The position numbers and the translations under genes were made by a program. A stretch of 64,000 nt of DNA from NCBI GenBank assembly GCA_016946835.1, contig JACVTC010000050.1, forward strand, positions 831,001 through 895,000, given 5' to 3'. The notes beneath the pieces were generated by a model. That model was not told where the DNA came from and ran no database searches. It was given only the letters and a program-made list of their open reading frames with translations. Below, in pieces: positions 1 through 18,810 of the stretch (position 1 is the first letter of the stretch; every line of letters starts with the position of its first letter). The stretch comes from Neocallimastix lanati (nom. inval.). Taxonomy: Eukaryota > Neocallimastigomycota > Neocallimastigomycetes > Neocallimastigales > Neocallimastigaceae.

Positions 1-7058
<7,058 letters not shown>

Positions 7059-9402
7059 TTCTATTAATTGAAATTTAATCTGCTTTCTAATAAATTTACT
7101 TTAAACACTTTAATTTGAATTATACTACTTTTTTTTTCAATTTATTTATATTTAACTCTTCATTAAAAGAAAAAAATAGGCCTTTACTTTCGATTTATCA
7201 AATAGTATTGTTAATATAATCTTAATGAATCCTTTTATTTACTTAAATATTTTTGATTGGAAAAATAAAATTATATTATTATATCTTTGTATTTTTTCTA
7301 ATAGCTGTTATTTAAATTAAATAGTAATTACTCTTTTATTGTAATGTGTGATAGAATTGTTAGCTTCTAAAAAAAAAATAAAAAAAAATAAAAAAAAGGA
7401 AAAAAAAACTAAAAAATAAAAAAATTAAGAATAAAAAATAAATAAATAATAAATTTTACATATTTTTATTATAATTTAAATAAAATAAATTTATTTAAAT
7501 ATAAAAATAAATATAATTTCCAAAATTTATTTAAACAAATTTTTAGATTTATTTTTTATTTCATAATTATAAAATATTATATCATTTTATTTACTATCTA
7601 TATTATTTTATTTTTTTTTTTTAATTCTTCTATATTGATATTTTTGAGTTTAAACTTTTAACTCTAATATGCAATTAAACTACAAATATTCATATTGCGT
7701 AACTTTCTTTAATTTTATAATAAAAATATATAAAATTTTAAAAAAAAATAAAAAATAAAAAATCAAGAAAAAAAAGAAGAAAAAATTATAAAAAAAAAAT
7801 ATTAAATTTAATTAACCGCTTTTACTTTAATTTTTTTTTTTTTTTTTTTTTTTTATTTATTTATTTGTTTATTTATATAAATTACATCTATATATTTCAT
7901 TTTATTTTTAATATATAATAACTAATATAAAATCATTATTAATATTAATCTTTAATTTTTTTAAATAAAAAATTGTGTAATATAATTTAAAAAAAAATTC
8001 AAATATTATTATTGCTATTAAAACAATATATATATGGATATATTACAATTATTTATAATATTATAATACAATATATATGTAAATAATTTTAAAATAAAAA
8101 AATATTAATACTATTAAATTAATAATTCTATTAATTTGAAATTATATTAATCTTTTTTTTATATAATATTTAAAAATTATTTATTTTACAAATATTCAAC
8201 AAATATATTAATAATATAAATAATATATACTACTTAAGAAAAATAATTAAATTATATTGTTATTCCAAACTTTAAATAATTTAATAATATATGAAAAGAT
8301 TTGATTAATAATTTGTTTAAAACGAATGCGCAATTCTTGATTTAAAACTGTATTAAGGGTTTTATTAAAAACAAAATACATCCTATAATTATGTTTATTA
8401 TAAATTTAATATTTAAAGAAACTCTATTCAAATTTATTGATATTTAATTTAAAAAAATATATATATGAATTATCACTTTTATATTAAATCTATTATACTA
8501 TAATATATGATATAATATATATATTCTATTTTTTAAAATCTTTTTTTACTATGGTGAAAATTTATGTATTTGTTTTTTAAAAATAAAATTTCAAATTTAA
8601 TTAAGGAAAAATTAGTATAATTGTTTAATATATAATATGTATATATTAAAATATACTTAATTCTATTGCTTAATATAATTTGTACAATATTATAATTTAA
8701 AATTTAATCTTTTTCGTTGTTGATAGATAAAATTTAATATAATTTAAACTTTTTATAGTAATACTATTATTCATTAATGAATATAAAATTTGAAAACTTT
8801 AATAATATATAAAAAGATATAAAAAAATTTATATTTAATAATTTATATTAAATATGTTATATAACTACTCTTTAATATCTACATATCTACAATATATTTT
8901 TGTATATATATCTACAATATAAATTTCATATTTTTTACTTTTTCTTCCTATTTTAAATATTATTATCTAATTCCTTAAATTTCCTACATAAATTAATATC
9001 AAACCCAGATATTAATATGACAACATATTATCTATATAATGATTATTTATTATTATAGCAAGTATATATATTTTCAAAAAGCAATATCCACAATTTTCAT
9101 ATTAAATAATTCTAAACATTTGTAAATAAAAAAATTTAAAATTCTACTTAAAAAAGTTTATCAGTAATTATTAAATAAAAAAAAATATATATATATATTA
9201 ATTTCTGAAAAGTACTAATCATTTAAAATTTGAAATATTTAAATGTTGCACAAAAAAAGATATTTTAATATTTATTTTTAATAATTTTTTTATTTATTAT
9301 ATCTTTTATTGAAATAAAAAATAGGCAATAATACTTAAAATCATAAGAGAGTTTTAATATTAATAAAATTTCTTATTTATTACCTAACAATATTGTAATA
9401 AT
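7059..9402. other. A/T-rich intergenic DNA, no gene seen
   Basis: This is upstream of the giant Asn/Ser-rich gene. It holds A and T homopolymer tracts (for example around 7371-7440, 7741-7800 and 7831-7855) and frequent stops in all frames. No coding segment, RNA gene or recognisable element was found. The promoter of the minus-strand gene should lie in the first few hundred bases, but no specific motif stands out from the background. Confidence 0.6.
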
Positions 9403-10290
9403 TATTTATTATTTATTATTTATTATTCAATTATTTTTTATTATTCACTTATTATTTATTATTTATTATTTATTATTCAATTAATGTTTATTATTCAATT
9501 ATTATTTATTATTCAATTATTATTTATTATTCAATTATTATTTATTATTCAATTATTATTTATTATTCAATTATTATTTATTATTCAATTATTATTTATT
9601 ATTCAATTATTATTTATTATTCAATTATTATTTATTATTTAATTATTATTTATTATTCAATTATTATTTATTACTCAATTATTATTTATTATTCAATAAT
9701 TTATTATTTATTATTTATTATTTATTATTTATTATTTATTATTTATTATTTATTATTTATTATTTATTATTTATTATTTATTATTTATTATTTATTATTT
9801 ATGATTTATTATTTATTATTTATTATTTATTATTTATTATTTATTATTTATTATTCAATAATTTATTATTTATTATTTATTATTTATTATTATTTTATTA
9901 TTTATTATTTTATTATTTATTATTTATTATTTATTATTTATTATTTATTATTTATTATTTATTATTTATTATATATGATTTATTATTTATGATTTATTAT
10001 TTATTATTTATTATTTATTATTTATTATTTATTATTTATTATTTATTATTTATTATTTATTATTTATTATTTATTATTTATTATTTATTATTTATTATTT
10101 AATATAATTTATGAATTATTTATTACTTATTTATTATTTACTATTTAATATAATTTATGATTTATGATTTATAATTTATTTATTTATTTATTATTTATTT
10201 ATTTATTTATTTATTATGATTTATGATTTATAATTTATTTATTTATTTATTATTTATTTATTTATTTATTATGATTTATGATTTATGATT
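9403..10290. repeat. Minisatellite block, TTTATTA (7 bp) and 18-bp units
   Basis: About 890 bp are made almost wholly of short tandem units. From about 9470 to 9700 the unit is 18 bp and contains ttcaatta. From about 9700 to 10105 it is the 7-mer TTTATTA with few changes. From about 10157 to 10290 a longer unit of about 58 bp carrying tgatttatgatttataa is repeated. The Leu/Ile/Tyr-rich open frame at 9801-9992 is a by-product of the repeat. Confidence 0.9.
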
Positions 10291-11330
10291 TATGATCTTT
10301 TAATTATGAAAATTATTATTTAATAATTTATATTTTTCATAAATCATGATTAAAAATTTATATATTTCAAATATATTATAATATAAATTAATATATATAT
10401 TTGTTCAGCCTTCTTTTCAAAAAAATTTTTTTTTTCCAAATTATATATTTGTATTATTTTAATTACACAATAAAAAATATATTATACCTTCTAATTGAAT
10501 ATCATTTTCTACCAAAAATAAAATAAAATAAAATAAAAATAATAACAATTAGAAATAAAATATATTAAACTAACAAATTAAAAATTATTTTTTAATATAA
10601 AAATCTTTTTATTAATTACATAATATAATTCTAATCCTTTTAAACAAAAAATTGTAATCCTAAAATTTATTAATTACCATTTCAATACTTTGGTTACTCA
10701 AAAAACATGTTTTATTTTAATAAAGTTTAATTATTTAAAATACTTTTCTTTAATAAACATATATTACATTATAATAATATACAATTTATTAAAATAGCTA
10801 AAATAATGAATTATAAAATTATTACCTTTTATTATCAAAAAATATAATTAATACTTTAGTATATTATATTAAAATAAAATTGATTGCTTAAATAATATTA
10901 TTGTTGTTTTTAGTTGTTATTGATATTATTAATACTAACTATTGAATTTTTTTTTTTTTTTTTATAATTAAAAATTTGGAAAAGCAATAATTTTTATAAA
11001 AATATACAAATTTAATGATGAATGCATTTATTTTTGTAAGTTAATTTTTTTTCCAAATCATTAAAATCATAGATTTATATATATTTAAATTATTTAATCA
11101 TATTATATTTCAATATTTTAAATTAAATATGAATATAAAAATGAATAGGTCTATTTCAATTAATAAATGAAATTCAAAAGTGTATGATAAATTTTATATA
11201 CATTACATGATATTATTTAATAGATGTATAATAAATATTTATAATAATATCTTACTAAAATTATTAAAAAAAATTATTTTATTATTAAAAAATTAAGTAG
11301 TTATTGCTGTTTAATAGTTATTTATATCTT

Positions 11331-11377
<47 letters not shown>

Positions 11378-11716
11378 TTTCTTTTTAAAAACCACAATCT
11401 CTTATTAATTGTGTATTATTGATATAAATTCAATTAACTTTTTTTTTATTATGATATTAAATTTATAGTATTAATTTTAATTTAAAAATCATCAATGAAT
11501 ATTTAGAATTTAGATTATACTTTTATTAACAAAGTCATAATATTTATATTAAAATTAATTTTTTATATATTGTAATAAAAAAATCATTTTTTTATAACTA
11601 CTTATATTAATTATATTTTATTTCTAATATAAAAATAAAAATATATATATATATATATTATTTAATAAATAAGCAATGTTGAATATAAAAAAATTCTCAT
11701 TATCAGAATTAATTTA
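10291..11716. other. A/T-rich intergenic DNA with (AAT)n at 11333-11376
   Basis: No gene was seen. A pure AAT microsatellite of about 15 units lies at 11333-11376. The rest is A/T sequence with stops in every frame. Confidence 0.6.
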
Positions 11717-11729
11717 ATGTTTTTTATTT

Positions 11730-11765
<36 letters not shown>

Positions 11766-11863
11766 CATTTTTTATTTTTTATTTTTTATCTTTTATTTTT
11801 TATTTTTTATCTTTTATTTTTTATTTTTTATTTTTTATTTTTCATTTTTTATTTTTTATTTTA
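11717..11863. repeat. Minisatellite, TTTTTTA-type unit
   Basis: Repeated tttttta/ttttatt units of about 7 bp, with scattered C substitutions, extend over about 150 bp. The Phe-rich open frame on the plus strand is a by-product. Confidence 0.8.
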
Positions 11864-12264
11864 TTACTTTCTAAATTGATAAATATTAGTCATATTTATT
11901 ATATCAAGTAATATTTAAGGCTTTAAATTATAATTAAATTCAAAAAATTATAAAATTTAATATTTTTTAAAAATAATTGCTTAATATTTATATTATCTAT
12001 TTTGAAAAAATATGTGTTATGTATCATTATATTATATTGATTAGTATGAGGTCTATTTATTTATCAATTTATTATAAATGATATTTATAATTTTGTGAGT
12101 AATAAAAATAACAATAATAATGATTATAATATAAATTGTTATATGTTATATATTACGAATTATGATTAATTAAGATATAAATATTAATGGTATACTATCA
12201 AATTATCACTTTGAAATAAAATATATTTTCCTAATTTATATATTTTTTTAAAAAAAAAAAAATA

Positions 12265-12480
12265 AAATACTATAAAATAAAATAAAATAAAAGAAATATG
12301 AACATAAAGTACATATTGAATAAAATAAAATAAAATAAAATTAAAATTAAAATAAAATAAAAGAAATTGAACATAAAGTACATATTGAATAAAATAAAAT
12401 AAAAGAAATTGAACATAAAGTACATATTGTATAAAATAAAATAAAATAAAAATAAAACAAAATAAAATAAATATTTAACC
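12265..12480. repeat. Tandem repeat carrying aacataaagtacatatt
   Basis: The 17-base word aacataaagtacatatt occurs at about 12301, 12371 and 12412. Each copy is followed by an AATAAAATAAAA-type spacer of variable length, giving spacings of about 70 and 41 bp. A Phe/Tyr-rich minus-strand frame here is a consequence of the repeat and is not called as a gene. Confidence 0.8.
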
Positions 12481-14073
12481 ATAAAGTAAATTAAAAAAAA
12501 AAAAAAAAAAGACCAAATTAAAAATATTTTTTTATACGGAAAAAATACATATTAAATTTCACGTGAAAAGTTAAATTTTAATGCTTTTTTTACCAAACAA
12601 ATTTCTATAATAAAAATAATATAAATACTTTTTGTTAGTAGTTATAAAGATTTAATAAAAATATTAAAAAAATTGGTATTATTTATTTATACACTTTTCT
12701 GTGCCTGTATGTAATCAGGTAATTAAATTAGCTAAAAAGAATAACCATTCGTTATTTAACTCGCTTTTTTTCTTTTATTTTTAGTATATTAGATAAAGTA
12801 AAAAGAAAATAATTTGTAATACATAATATAAAATTAATAATTTAGTAATTTTTATTAACATTTTTTAAAAAAAAAATTATTTTATTGCATAAATTATCTT
12901 TGTTTTTTTTTTCTTTTCTTTTTTATTTTATTTATATATATTTATACTTATATAAATAACCTACAGAAGTTCGAAAAGCATATGAATATAAAATTCCAAT
13001 TTAAATAATAAAATAAAAAATTTCATTAATTATAACTAGCTTTTTGAAATTGTTAAATCAAACAAAAAGATTTTTTAATTATAAATTACTACATATTTTA
13101 AAAATTGTTAAATAAAGATTGACAAGTTTTATTTAGAAATATATTATATATAATTATAACAATATATATTATATATAATATATTTTTATTAATAATATAT
13201 TTTTATTATTGATACTTTAATAAAATAAAATTTATTATATAAAAAAATTTTTTTTTTTAAATGATAAATAAATAAAAAAAAAAAAAAAAAAAAAGATAAA
13301 TTAAAGTAACATTTTATGTATTAATAATTTCAAATTTTTACTACTATCACATTTAATAAATCACATATTTAATTTTTCTTAGATATTATTTTAAAATAAT
13401 AAAACATAAAAATTATTTAAATATAAATGAATATTTTAATTTACAAACCAAAAAAAAAGTTTTTTTTAATTTATCTATCAAATTGTTTTTTAAATACTAA
13501 ATATTTAATAGTATATTTTATAATTTTAAATATATTAATCATAGATATTTAAAGAATAATATTCATTTTTCTTTTTCTTTTATCATATCATCAAGCTTAA
13601 AAAGAAGATCTAACTGAAAATTCAAAAGTTCAGTTTAATTATATAATACATAGTTTATAATTTTTATAGAACATTTTATACCTAGTAACATGATATATAG
13701 TTTATAAAGTAATTAATAACTTTCTTAATATCAATAATTTGTTTAATATATCAATTTATATATATCTTAAATTATATTTAAATAATCCTTGAAAGAATAT
13801 TATTTATAGTCTTATTTTCAAATTTTATATATGAAAATTCTAAAATAGTTAATATATATTTATGTATTAATAACACTTTATATGGAATTTTTATTTATAT
13901 TTATATTTATCTATGTATATATATATATATCATAATTACATAATTACATAATTACATAATATAGAGAATTATTAAATATGTGAAATAATGATAGCAATTA
14001 ATATATAATAAAAATACAAAAACCTATCTTCAAAAAAAGTAAAACTATTAAAGTAACACAAATTCAAATTAAT

Positions 14074-14107
<34 letters not shown>

Positions 14108-14250
14108 CAAAATATTAAGTAAATATATTTATTATAAAAATTAAAAATTCTTTATAAGGTATATTTCAAAGTATTGATTCTATTAGTTTTATTAATATAT
14201 TTTAAATTTAATGGATACAATTACAAAGATTTATAAAAAAATAAATATAA
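12481..14250. other. A/T-rich intergenic DNA, no gene seen
   Basis: It holds homopolymer tracts, including T runs of 31 nt at about 14073-14104, and AT dinucleotide runs. No coding segment or structured RNA was recognised. Confidence 0.55.
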
Positions 14251-14740
14251 TAAGAAGCCCTTATATGGAAATATTGCTAAGAATAACCATAATAATAGCT
14301 TCTTATCTTCAGTTTTGATTTACAGGAAATGTAATATCAGTTAATAGTCATTGATAATAATAGAATCCTTAAAGGTAAGAGATTAAAATATTTTCGATGT
14401 AGTACAGTATCATACCATCTAAGAAAACCCCTCCTTAAAATAGGCTGTGATTGTAAGAATCTGATCATTAATTTGGTTAACTTTGTTATCTTTGAATTAT
14501 TAATTAATTTAGATCCAGGATTATTTGAGAATGATTTTATAATCAAAATACTAATAAAAATACTTAAGAAGTTTAAGGCTCTTTTTCTTAATACGGACTA
14601 TGATGATATTAGTAATAAAGTTAAACGATCTTTTATTTTGATATTTATTCAGTATATTGATTGGATATCATATTTATTTACTATTAATAGTATATTGATA
14701 GATCTTAACTATGGACAAAAGCCCATTCTACAATAGTTAG
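14251..14740 (+). pseudogene. Isolated unidentified coding-like island
   Basis: A patch of about 490 bp has clearly more mixed base composition than its surroundings. The plus strand is open from 14473 to 14736 (87 codons), with a protein-like mix of residues (INLDPGLFEND, then Lys/Phe-rich helical-looking sequence, then FIQYIDWISYLF). An overlapping minus frame spans 14337-14546. Upstream of 14473 the plus strand has stops in all frames. I do not recognise either product. It may be a decayed gene or mobile-element fragment; a short real gene cannot be excluded. Confidence 0.3.
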
Positions 14741-15293
14741 TATACTTAGTATCTATCTAGGCATACCCAAATAATTACTAAAATTTTGGTTTATACTGAA
14801 TTAAACGATATAAATTTGATTAATATTCAATTTAAATTTAACTTCTATATTATTATATAATATTTATTTTTTATCGACTTTTTTATTTTGAAAAGAACTT
14901 TACAAAAAAAAAAAAATAAAATAAAAAAAAATAAAAATTATTATAACTACCAAGATTTAAATGTGATATATAAAATATATTATTATATAATTCTATTTTT
15001 TATAAACCTTATTCTTTTGAGAAAATTTTAACAAAAAAAAAAAAAAAAAAAAAAATAAATAAATAAATAAATAAATAAAAATTATTAAAATTACCAAGAT
15101 TTAAATTTGATATATAAAATAAAGATGAAATATGAGAATTTATTTTAATTAACAAAATTATTTTTCATATTGATTCTTGTTATCGTTAATACAATGATAA
15201 ATTAAAAGATGTTTAAAAATTTTAATTTTTTTTTTTCGAGGTTATTAACCTTTTGATGTTTTGAAGAACAAGAAATGGTTTATGAAATACTGT

Positions 15294-15326
<33 letters not shown>

Positions 15327-17008
15327 CCACTAATTAGAACCCAATTTTATATTATATATAAAATTAGAAATAAAAAAAAAAGAATAAACATTCTTTTAAC
15401 ATATAGGAATGATATAATTGCTCAGTAATAGATATAACAATAATTATCATTAATATATTGAGAAGAAGAAAGTATTTATTTATAGTAACTTGAATAATTT
15501 AATGTAAATATTGGGTTATATATACGTATACGTATATAATGTTCAGTTTTATATTTATATATTTATATTAATAAATTTTTTTTTTTTTTTTTAAAAAAAA
15601 AAAACCCTAATATTTTATTATAGAAACGATGCTTCATAATAACTTTTTAAAAGCAGTTATTTATATTAATATATATTACTTTGAACTTTTTTGAACGCCA
15701 ATTGTTGTAAAAAAGAATTGTAATATTTGTTAACTTCTAAATCATTAAAATAGCCAAATAAAACATAAAACAAGTTATATTTATATTTTATATTTAATAT
15801 TTCAATATTTTATATATTTTATATATTTTATATATTTAATATTTAATATTTTATATTTTATATTTTATATATTATATTTAAAGTATAAATTTTTTAAAAA
15901 AAATTAATAATTGATTATAAAAATAATATTAACCTTTCAAAAATAAAATTAAAAAAAAAAAAAAAAAAAAAAAATTTAAAATTAAACTTTAATTTATATT
16001 AAAATTAAAGAATTAATATATAAAATAAATTAAATTTTAAAATATATATATATATATATTTTTTTTCAAATAATTAATCATAATTTTAATTCTATAATAT
16101 AAAAAAAAATTATAATCTAATAATCTATAAAAGATTGTCTCTTTTTTTTTTTTTTTTAATAAAAATCTTAAATCACTCTATTTAAAGTATTATAAATAAT
16201 ATCAAAATAAATGAAATAATTTAAAAATAAATATAATGCAATCTGAATTTTTATTAAAATATAGACTTATCACTTGTAAAATTTAAACTAATTTGATGCT
16301 AAAACTTGAATTTTAAATATATAATTATTAAAGAGGAATAATATTTATGTTTAAATGAATTTCTTTTATATGAAATATATATAAAAGAAAAAAGAGGAAA
16401 AAAAAATAATAAAATTTATTTGGTTAAAATAGTAATACCATATTTTTTTTTGCTTCTATTTAAATTTATTTTGGTTTTATTTTTATAAACGAATATATAT
16501 ATATATCTTAAATATATAATTGTGTAAAATAATAAAGCAACTTAATTTTCATAATAGTTAAATAAATAAAAAAAACGTTTCAAATTATATTACTAATATT
16601 TTTAACATTTAACAATAACAATAAATAATAATAAAAATACATAATTTTATAAAACATATTCAAAAAATCTTCATTAAATGAAGTTATTATTATTTCCTCT
16701 TTTAAAACAACAGTTAAAAAGTACATAGTTATCATATAATAAATTAAAATTTAACAAATTAAAAATAAAGAAAAAAAAAAAAAAAAAAAAAAAAAAGAAA
16801 GAAAGAAGAAAGAAAAAGGAAAAAAAATTTTTTTTACATACTTCAATTTTTTTCTTTTTTTATTTAAAAAAATATTAAATATTAAATATTAAATAAAAAA
16901 TATTTTTAGAAAATAGTTATTATAAAAAAGATAAATAATAAATTTAAAAAAAAAAATTAAGACAGCATTATATTTTTTCAAAAGAAAAGAGGAAAAAAAA
17001 CGACGAAA
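14741..17008. other. A/T-rich intergenic DNA with short tandem runs
   Basis: It contains (AAT)n at about 15298-15324, a tatattttatat-type tandem stretch at about 15780-15875, and A-tracts at about 15033-15055, 15950-15974 and 16770-16796. No gene was seen. The purine-rich 16980-17008 segment is the immediate leader of the small CDS that follows. Confidence 0.55.
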
Positions 17009-17233
17009 ATGAGATACAGAATAAGAATGACAATTTTTGTTGTATTTGTCATCTTTTTTTCAGGTTTTATGTATAAACTACATAAAAATCAAGGTTCTTA
17101 TCATTTAATGGAAAGAGATATTAATGAAAATCAAAAAGATTATATTGAGAGACTTTTCAAGTATGCGGATGAGGATACTAGTTCTGATTCAAATGAAGAT
17201 AGTGAATATTACAATGGATATTATCAACAGTAA
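17009..17233 (+). CDS. Small signal-anchor (type II membrane or secreted) protein
   Basis: A 74-residue frame starts at an ATG in an A-rich context (gacgaaaatg). The N-terminus is basic (MRYRIRM), followed by one hydrophobic segment (about residues 8-22) and a hydrophilic, acidic, Ser-rich tail ending NGYYQQ. This is the layout of a signal anchor or signal peptide with a short lumenal tail. The N-terminus resembles in style that of the convergent four-unit Stealth protein downstream (basic residues, Phe-rich membrane segment, short polar stem), but no Stealth motif follows. It may be an independent small gene or the stranded first exon of a lost gene. Base composition is gene-like against the A/T background. 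Function unknown. Confidence 0.5.
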   Translation: MRYRIRMTIFVVFVIFFSGFMYKLHKNQGSYHLMERDINENQKDYIERLFKYADEDTSSDSNEDSEYYNGYYQQ

Positions 17234-18810
17234 TGAATAATACTATTAATGAAAATCTTTTGAGTCAATATATAATAAAAATGTATTAATTGTTTACCTA
17301 TTATCATGATAAACAACTATAATTAAATTTAAAGATGAACATAAAAAAAAATACAAAAAAAAAAAAAATAATAAAAATTTAATAATAAAAATATTCTATA
17401 TGAATATAATAATTAAAGGGAAAAAAATAGTACAAAAACTATTAAATTGCTATATTAAAATCATAATTATTACAATAATAATAATAATTATCGAATAAAT
17501 GAATAAATAAAATATACATATCAAAATTTATTGATATTACTATTACTATTTTCTATTATGTAAATATTAAAATTTTATTTTTATTTAAGAATATTTTAAT
17601 TTAAAAATATTAACTAAATTAATTTATTTAAAATGATACTTTTTCTCTTTCTTTCTTAATTCAAAATAAAATAAAATAAAATAAAAATAAAAAAAAATAT
17701 AATAACACCAATACCAATAAAAGATTCTTATTTTTTATAATTATTTTATTATTACATTTTCTCTATTAGTATAAATTTGGTAAAAAACTAAAAAAAAAAA
17801 AAAAAAAAAAAAAATAATTTAAACTGTCATTGTTAAAAGATTATTTTTTAATGATAGTTAAATTTATTTTAATACATATGAATATTAATTAATTAATAAA
17901 TATTATAATTAATTCAATGAACTTCAAAACTGTGATGATTATATATATATGATGATGATTTTATTTAATATTTTGGAATTTACTTTAAACTTTATTGTTT
18001 TTAAAAATAGCTCTATATTATACATGAAAACTATTCATCATTATATAGAGATATATAATTTTAAAAATAGTTTAATGTTATGGATATATATATAAATTTA
18101 TATTAATTATTATTTATTATTATTATCATTATTTTATTAAAAATAATACTTTTTTTATATATATAAATTTTGTAAAAAAAATTTTTATTTCTTTTTAGTT
18201 TTTTTTTTTTTTTATAAATATATAAATAAAAAAATAAAAAATCTAACTTATAAAAATAATTCTAATAAAATAGTTTATATATAATAGAACGATATTGACA
18301 TATGAAATACAAAACTTTTAATGAAGAAATTTCATTTTATATATTTAAATAGAAAAAAAAAAATTATAATTATATTATATAATAATAGAATATGTTAAAT
18401 ATTAAATAATTCTAATTTTTATAAAAAATAATATATATATATATATCATATCTATAATTAATATAAATATATATGGAATTTTTTTTTTTTTTTAAACTTT
18501 TTAATATTAAAATATTTTAATATTAAAAGTTTTTTTTTTTTTTTTTCTGTTTAAAAAAAAATATTTTTATATTTTTTTTTTCTCTTTGTATTTTTTTTCT
18601 TTTCTTTCTCTTTGTATTTTTTTTTCTGTTTAAAAAAAAAATTGTATAATTATTGAATTAATTAAATAATAAACTAAAAATATTTAATGATTAATAATAT
18701 TTCCCCATGATTTTTTATTTTATTTCTGATTTTTTTTTTTTTTTTTGTTTTTGTTTTTGTTTCATTTTTGTTTCATTTTTATTTTAATTTTAGCTTTTTA
18801 CTTCTTATTT
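17234..18810. other. A/T-rich DNA between convergent genes
   Basis: It lies between the small plus-strand CDS and the 3' end of the Stealth gene. T-tracts are frequent near 18480-18640 and 18730-18800, next to the minus-strand gene's 3' end, and could belong to its 3' UTR or polyadenylation region. No gene was recognised. Confidence 0.5.

Noticed and set aside
9801-9992. Leu/Ile/Tyr-only open frame
   Set aside because: It is the translation of the TTTATTA minisatellite and has no protein-like composition.
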